Below are positions 23,366 through 26,720 of a stretch of 26,720 nucleotides of DNA, piece after piece (position 1 is the stretch's first letter; each line of letters starts with the position of its first letter). The stretch comes from an uncultured bacterium (GTDB taxonomy: Bacteria; Omnitrophota; Gorgyraeia; Gorgyraeales; Gorgyraeaceae). Below the pieces are notes generated by a model, which was not told the origin of the DNA, made no database searches, and worked only from the letters and a program-made list of their open reading frames with translations. The stretch spans positions 1-26,720 of the forward strand of contig CAJVXD010000001.1 of the NCBI GenBank assembly GCA_913009675.1. Reading direction: 5' to 3'. The position numbers and the translations under genes are program-made.

Positions 23366-25093
23366 ATGAAAATTATACCTATATTCATCCCTCATGCGGG
23401 GTGTCCATATAAGTGTATTTATTGTGATCAGCATAAGATCTCCGGCGCACTAAAAATGCCGACACTCAAGGAAATAGAGTTTGTTATCAAACGGAATCTG
23501 AAGACCATCTCCGAGGATGAGGAGATTGAAGTTGCGTTTTTTGGAGGCACGTTTACGTCTTTGCCGGATAGGCTGCAGGAGCGATACCTGAACGCGGTTT
23601 ATACGTATCTAAAGAAAGACGCTATACAGGGTATTCGCATGTCTACGCATCCTGAGGCGGTTTCTCTAAAGGCAATGAAACTATTTAAGAAAAAAGGCGG
23701 GGGACTTGTGGAATTGGGCATACAGTCGCTTGATAAAGATGTCCTCAGGAAAATAAAAAGAGAAGTCGATTTTAAGGCAGTGAAAGATGCGGTAGCGCTG
23801 ATCAAGGAGGCTGGTCTTAAATTAGGCGTTCAGGTGATGCTGGGTTTGCCGGGGGATACACTTGAAAGGTCGATTTGCACTGCAGAGAAACTTATAAGAT
23901 TCAAACCCGAGACTGCACGGATCTATCCAACGCTTGTCATCAAAGGTACGGAGATAGCCAGGCAATATAAAAAGGGGCGGTATAGACCGCTTAGCATGGA
24001 AAAGGCAATAGAACAGGCAGCCAGGATAAGCGATATCTTTGAGGCCGCCGGCGTAAAGGTTATCAGGATAGGCCTTCACCCGTCTAAAGACTTGGATTCC
24101 AAAACGGTGATGCTCTCAGGACCTTTCCATCCGGCATTCGGCGAGATGGTAAGGGCAAGACAGATGCGAAACAGAATAATCAAATTAGTTAAAAATAGAT
24201 TTATTGCGAATCGGTCCTGCATAGAAATTCATATGCCGGGAGAAATGTTTAGTCTTGTCTCAGGACATAAAGGAGAAGAGAAGAAATTTTTGGAAGGATA
24301 TTTTGGCGTGCCTGTTTTTTTGCGTGAAGAATATTGTCCTCGACATAATAGTAAAATAAGAGACGTACAAAAAGATATAGCCATTATAGATCCTCGCATG
24401 CCTAAAAAGGCAAAGGAGAAGCTGAAAAGGTTAAATTTTCATATTGTAGAAGTGCCGCTGCATAAAAAACTTGCAAAGCCGGTAAGAGGCCATGTGGATA
24501 TGATGCTTTTTAAGTATGCTGACAGGGTAATCTATGAGCCTTGCTTGGAGGATATTGCCGGGCTTTTGCGGTTGAACGGATATAATTGCATTAAAGGCGA
24601 AGCCATAATATCGCCTGATTATCCAAAGGATATAATTTACAATGCCTGCGCAATAGATAGCTGCATAATTCATTACAAGGGTAAGGTCGTAAAAGATATT
24701 AAAGGGCTGAAGGCAAGGCATATCCTTATTAGACAGGGCTATGCGAGATGTTCTATTATTCCTATAGATAAGAGGCATATTGTCACTTTCGATAAAAATA
24801 TTAAAGCGGCATGGGAGAAGAATGGGGGAGAGGCGCTTCTTGTAAGAGAGGGTTATGTAAGATTGCCTGGATACAAGGCAGGATTTATAGGCGGGGCAAG
24901 CGGCGTAGATGGAAGACGGGTATTTTTTGTAGGCAGATTGAATACTCATCCCGATGGCCCTGATATAAGGGATTTTATCAATGGGTTAGGTAAGGACATA
25001 ATAGAGCTATATGACGGGCCTTTGTATGATGTTGGAACCGTATGTTTCTTCAGGGCCGGACCCCGGCAAGGCCTGATAAAGGTTTCACCTTGA
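23366..25093 (+). CDS. Elp3-like radical SAM protein fused to a DUF6873 (GME-fold-like) domain
   Basis: The protein is 575 aa. Residues 1-about 320 are a radical SAM domain: CxxxCxxC at C13, C17 and C20 (FIPHAGCPYKCIYCDQ), FFGGTFTSLP, VELGIQSLDKDVL, and LKLGVQVMLGLPGDT, as in the Elp3-like group. From about 335, IIDPRMPKKAKEKLKRL starts a second domain: GHVDMMLF, YPKDIIYNACAIDS, GYARCSIIPIDKRHIVTFD, and GFIGGASGVDGR, which I match to DUF6873, a family placed in the guanidino-group-modifying (GME) fold. In other bacteria the two halves occur as separate proteins to my knowledge. The fusion suggests they act on one substrate. No ribosome-binding site is seen; the ATG is 5 bp after the previous stop, implying coupling. 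Confidence 0.8.
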   Translation: MKIIPIFIPHAGCPYKCIYCDQHKISGALKMPTLKEIEFVIKRNLKTISEDEEIEVAFFGGTFTSLPDRLQERYLNAVYTYLKKDAIQGIRMSTHPEAVSLKAMKLFKKKGGGLVELGIQSLDKDVLRKIKREVDFKAVKDAVALIKEAGLKLGVQVMLGLPGDTLERSICTAEKLIRFKPETARIYPTLVIKGTEIARQYKKGRYRPLSMEKAIEQAARISDIFEAAGVKVIRIGLHPSKDLDSKTVMLSGPFHPAFGEMVRARQMRNRIIKLVKNRFIANRSCIEIHMPGEMFSLVSGHKGEEKKFLEGYFGVPVFLREEYCPRHNSKIRDVQKDIAIIDPRMPKKAKEKLKRLNFHIVEVPLHKKLAKPVRGHVDMMLFKYADRVIYEPCLEDIAGLLRLNGYNCIKGEAIISPDYPKDIIYNACAIDSCIIHYKGKVVKDIKGLKARHILIRQGYARCSIIPIDKRHIVTFDKNIKAAWEKNGGEALLVREGYVRLPGYKAGFIGGASGVDGRRVFFVGRLNTHPDGPDIRDFINGLGKDIIELYDGPLYDVGTVCFFRAGPRQGLIKVSP

Positions 25094-25118
25094 TAATGCA
25101 GAAGAGAGGTGTTATACT
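25090..25118 (+). promoter_or_regulatory. Promoter for the deoxyhypusine-synthase-like gene, near-leaderless
   Basis: TTGATA (25090-25095; 5/6) and TATACT (25113-25118; 5/6) are separated by exactly 17 bp. Nine bases lie between the -10 box and the ATG at 25128, so transcription should start 0-3 nt before it. The GAGG at 25119-25122 would then be outside the transcript. Confidence 0.55.
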
Positions 25119-25127
25119 GAGGTCGTT

Positions 25128-26099
25128 ATGGGCGATATTAAAGATTTTATAAAGAGGAATTTCAGACACTTTAATGCAGCAACGGTGCTGGATGCGGCTC
25201 AAGGCTGGGTGGGATATCTTAAGAAGGGCAATAAGATGTTTCTTGCTATGGCAGGGGCGTTAAGTACAGGCGAGATAGGCATTTCTTTAAGTGAAATGAT
25301 AAGGCGGGATAAGGTTCACGGGATCTCCTGTACGGCTGCAAATCTCGAAGAGGATATATTTAATCTAGTCGCCCATACCCACTATAAAAGGGTGGCAGAT
25401 TACAGGGATCTTTCGCCGCAGGACGAGCTGGAGCTTAAGGATAGACACCTTAACCGTGTTACAGATACATGTATCCCGGAGGAGGAAGCTATAAGGAGAG
25501 TCGCCCATAGACTTTATCCTTTATGGGAGGAAGCAGATAGGGCCGGAAAGAGATTTTTTCCGCACGAATACTTTTATCAGCTTATACGAAGGGGTGCATT
25601 AAAGGAATTTTATGAGATTGACCCGAGAGATAGCTGGGTAATAGCTGCCTGCGAAAAGGATATACCTATATTTACGCCCGGATGGGAGGATTCTACCTTG
25701 GCTAATGGGGTGGTTGCAGAGTATAAGTCAGGCCGTTTTACAGGCCTTGATTTTATAAAGAGCGGTCTGGAACAGATGAGTTTTCTTATTGACTGGTATC
25801 TGGAGAATACAAGGGATAAGACAATGGGATTTTTCCAGATAGGCGGCGGTATAGCGGGAGATTTCCCGATATGTGTAGTCCCCTTAATAAGACAGGACCT
25901 GGGGGAAGATTGTAAGCTCTGGGGGTATTTTTGTCAGATCAGTGATTGTACGACCTCGTATGGTTCTTACAGCGGCGCCGTACCAAACGAAAAGATTACC
26001 TGGGAAAAACTTAGTATTGATACGCCGAGGTTTATGATTGAATCAGACGCCAGCATTGTAGCGCCGCTTATATTCCAGTATGTCTTAGAAAGTGATTGA
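25128..26099 (+). CDS. Deoxyhypusine synthase-like protein
   Basis: The protein is 323 aa, close to the family length. FLAMAGALSTGEIGISLSEM is the family glycine-rich/NAD-binding start, HGISCTAANLEEDIFNLVAH matches the HxxxxT-x-A-N-xEED segment, and SGAVPNEKITWEKL followed by VxxDAS-like ESDASIVAPL carries the catalytic lysine, K294. The family transfers an aminobutyl group from spermidine, using NAD. In bacteria, which lack eIF5A, members usually make homospermidine or other polyamines rather than hypusine. The agmatinase gene directly downstream supports a role in polyamine formation from agmatine/putrescine. Which polyamine it makes is not readable from sequence. Confidence 0.88.
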   Translation: MGDIKDFIKRNFRHFNAATVLDAAQGWVGYLKKGNKMFLAMAGALSTGEIGISLSEMIRRDKVHGISCTAANLEEDIFNLVAHTHYKRVADYRDLSPQDELELKDRHLNRVTDTCIPEEEAIRRVAHRLYPLWEEADRAGKRFFPHEYFYQLIRRGALKEFYEIDPRDSWVIAACEKDIPIFTPGWEDSTLANGVVAEYKSGRFTGLDFIKSGLEQMSFLIDWYLENTRDKTMGFFQIGGGIAGDFPICVVPLIRQDLGEDCKLWGYFCQISDCTTSYGSYSGAVPNEKITWEKLSIDTPRFMIESDASIVAPLIFQYVLESD

Positions 26100-26138
26100 T
26101 TCTCGAACCGGCAGGATCCTCTCCGGGTTTGTCGAGAA
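26100..26138. repeat. Palindromic repeat E between the deoxyhypusine-synthase-like and agmatinase genes
   Basis: TTCTCGA (26100-26106) pairs with TCGAGAA (26132-26138), inside which AACCGG pairs with CCGGGTT (one bulge), around a central AGGATCCT. The ends match those of repeat D, and both repeats start within 4 nt of the upstream stop codon. Confidence 0.65.
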
Positions 26139-26166
26139 CCAGATCTTATCCCGCTCGAACAATATT

Positions 26167-26534
26167 ATGAGATTATCATTCGGTGGTTCTGATAATAAAC
26201 TGACCCCCTTTGATAAGGCAAGGGTTGTTGTTTTGCCTGTTCCCTATGGGAAGACTGTTACCTATAGAAAGGGGACAGAGAAAGGCCCTGAGGCAATATT
26301 AAAGGCATCAGGCAATATAGAGCTTTTTGACGAAGAATTGGGGATAGAGAGCTATACAATAGGCATCAATACCCAGCCTTCGCTTGATGTAAATGGACTT
26401 GACTCAGAAGGGATGATCGATGCTGTAGAACAAAAGGTTTCCGATATATGCAATGTAAATAAGATGCCCGTTATAATAGGCGGAGAACATTCAGTTTCAA
26501 TCGGGGCTGTCAAGGCTGTGAAAAGACAGTATAA
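26167..26534 (+). CDS. speB: Agmatinase / ureohydrolase (partial, cut by adapter)
   Basis: 122 genuine codons remain. VVLPVPYGKTVTYRKGTEKG and AILKASGNIELFDEELG are typical of agmatinases, and VIIGGEHSVSIGAVKAV is the first metal-binding segment (GGEHS). The enzyme hydrolyses agmatine to putrescine and urea with manganese. The ATG at 26167 is chosen because the reading frame upstream (from a GTG at 26092) passes through repeat E. There is no Shine-Dalgarno. The frame after codon 122 encodes a known adapter-derived peptide (SEEHTSELQS), not protein. The rest of the gene is missing because the contig ends here, not because the gene is broken. Confidence 0.88.
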
Positions 26535-26720
26535 ATCGGAAGAGCACACGTCTGAACTCCAGTCACACTGATATATCTCGTATGCCGTCTTCTGCTTGAA
26601 AAAAAAAAAAAAGAACACAAACACATCTCCCCCCTCGATACGCGACAGCTCCATCTATACTCCACACAATGCCTCTGTACTCACCGCTCACGTCATCTAT
26701 ACCCCCACTGTCCTATACAC
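26535..26720. other. Sequencing artefact: Illumina TruSeq adapter, poly-A and noise
   Basis: From 26535 the sequence reads ATCGGAAGAGCACACGTC and continues as the TruSeq index adapter, including index bases ACTGATAT (I recall this as index 25) and the flow-cell end CGTATGCCGTCTTCTGCTTG, ending at 26598. A run of 14 A (26599-26612) follows, then 108 bases of A/C/T-rich text with few G, as expected past the end of a read. None of it is genomic. Confidence 0.97.

Noticed and set aside
1..26534. CRISPR arrays, rRNA, tRNA genes or a phage region
   Set aside because: No regularly spaced direct repeats, no tRNA T-loop signatures with acceptor stems, no rRNA-like stretch and no phage structural genes were seen on either strand.
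26352..26654. A 100-residue minus-strand frame at the right edge
   Set aside because: Its N-terminal part is the translated noise, poly-A and adapter; the rest is antisense to agmatinase.

Overview
The window is about 26.5 kb of bacterial chromosome (a metagenome-style contig), followed by about 190 bp of sequencing artefact at the right edge: a library adapter, a poly-A run and noise. Genes are dense, mostly in short same-strand runs. The gene mix suggests an uncultured, probably anaerobic lineage of the Omnitrophota/PVC kind. It includes several radical SAM enzymes, a DUF362 ferredoxin, a deoxyhypusine-synthase-like protein, a DUF5674 pair, a secreted retropepsin-like protein and a nucleotidyltransferase/PRPP-synthetase-like fusion. 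This assignment is an inference from gene content, not a marker-gene placement.

Layout, left to right. (1) 1-1886, minus: the N-terminal 628 codons of an exported-looking protein with a nucleotidyltransferase fold and duplicated PRPP-synthetase-like segments, with a clean sigma70-type promoter. (2) 2004-3329: a complete IS256-family element with an 8-bp target duplication, sitting just upstream of that promoter. (3) 3388-5688, minus: a two-gene DUF5674 cassette, a PfkB-type sugar kinase carrying an in-frame palindromic repeat, and a nitroreductase. (4) 5701-5976: long hairpin element A, then an APC transporter fused to a PTS EIIA-like domain. (5) A Ski2-like helicase (minus), long hairpin element B, and a GH94 phosphorylase with a second nitroreductase. 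(6) 13096-15285, minus: a nucleotidyltransferase - TPM - LemA cassette. (7) 15300-15880: a gene-free stretch with long hairpin element C and smaller stem-loops, then a secreted retropepsin-like protein. (8) 16624-20895, minus: a spore-photoproduct-lyase-family radical SAM enzyme, a nucleoside phosphorylase-like protein, a DUF362 ferredoxin, and a PAS/HD-GYP regulator. (9) 20962-26534, plus: a pyruvate kinase lacking its C-terminal domain, class II aldolase, a SemiSWEET/PQ-loop-like membrane protein, a radical SAM-DUF6873 fusion, a deoxyhypusine-synthase-like enzyme, and an agmatinase cut off by the adapter.

Functional threads: lower glycolysis and sugar use (kinase, GH94, pyk, fba), polyamine/guanidino metabolism (deoxyhypusine-synthase-like enzyme, agmatinase, and possibly the DUF6873 half of the fusion), and envelope proteolysis (TPM/LemA, retropepsin). 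The best candidate for something undescribed is the family of 160-300 bp intergenic hairpins. A and B share a conserved core of about 110 nt, but their outer arms are unrelated in sequence while each remains self-complementary. C has the same general form and shares short motifs. A second recurring theme is promoters placed so close to start codons that the transcripts would be leaderless or nearly so.
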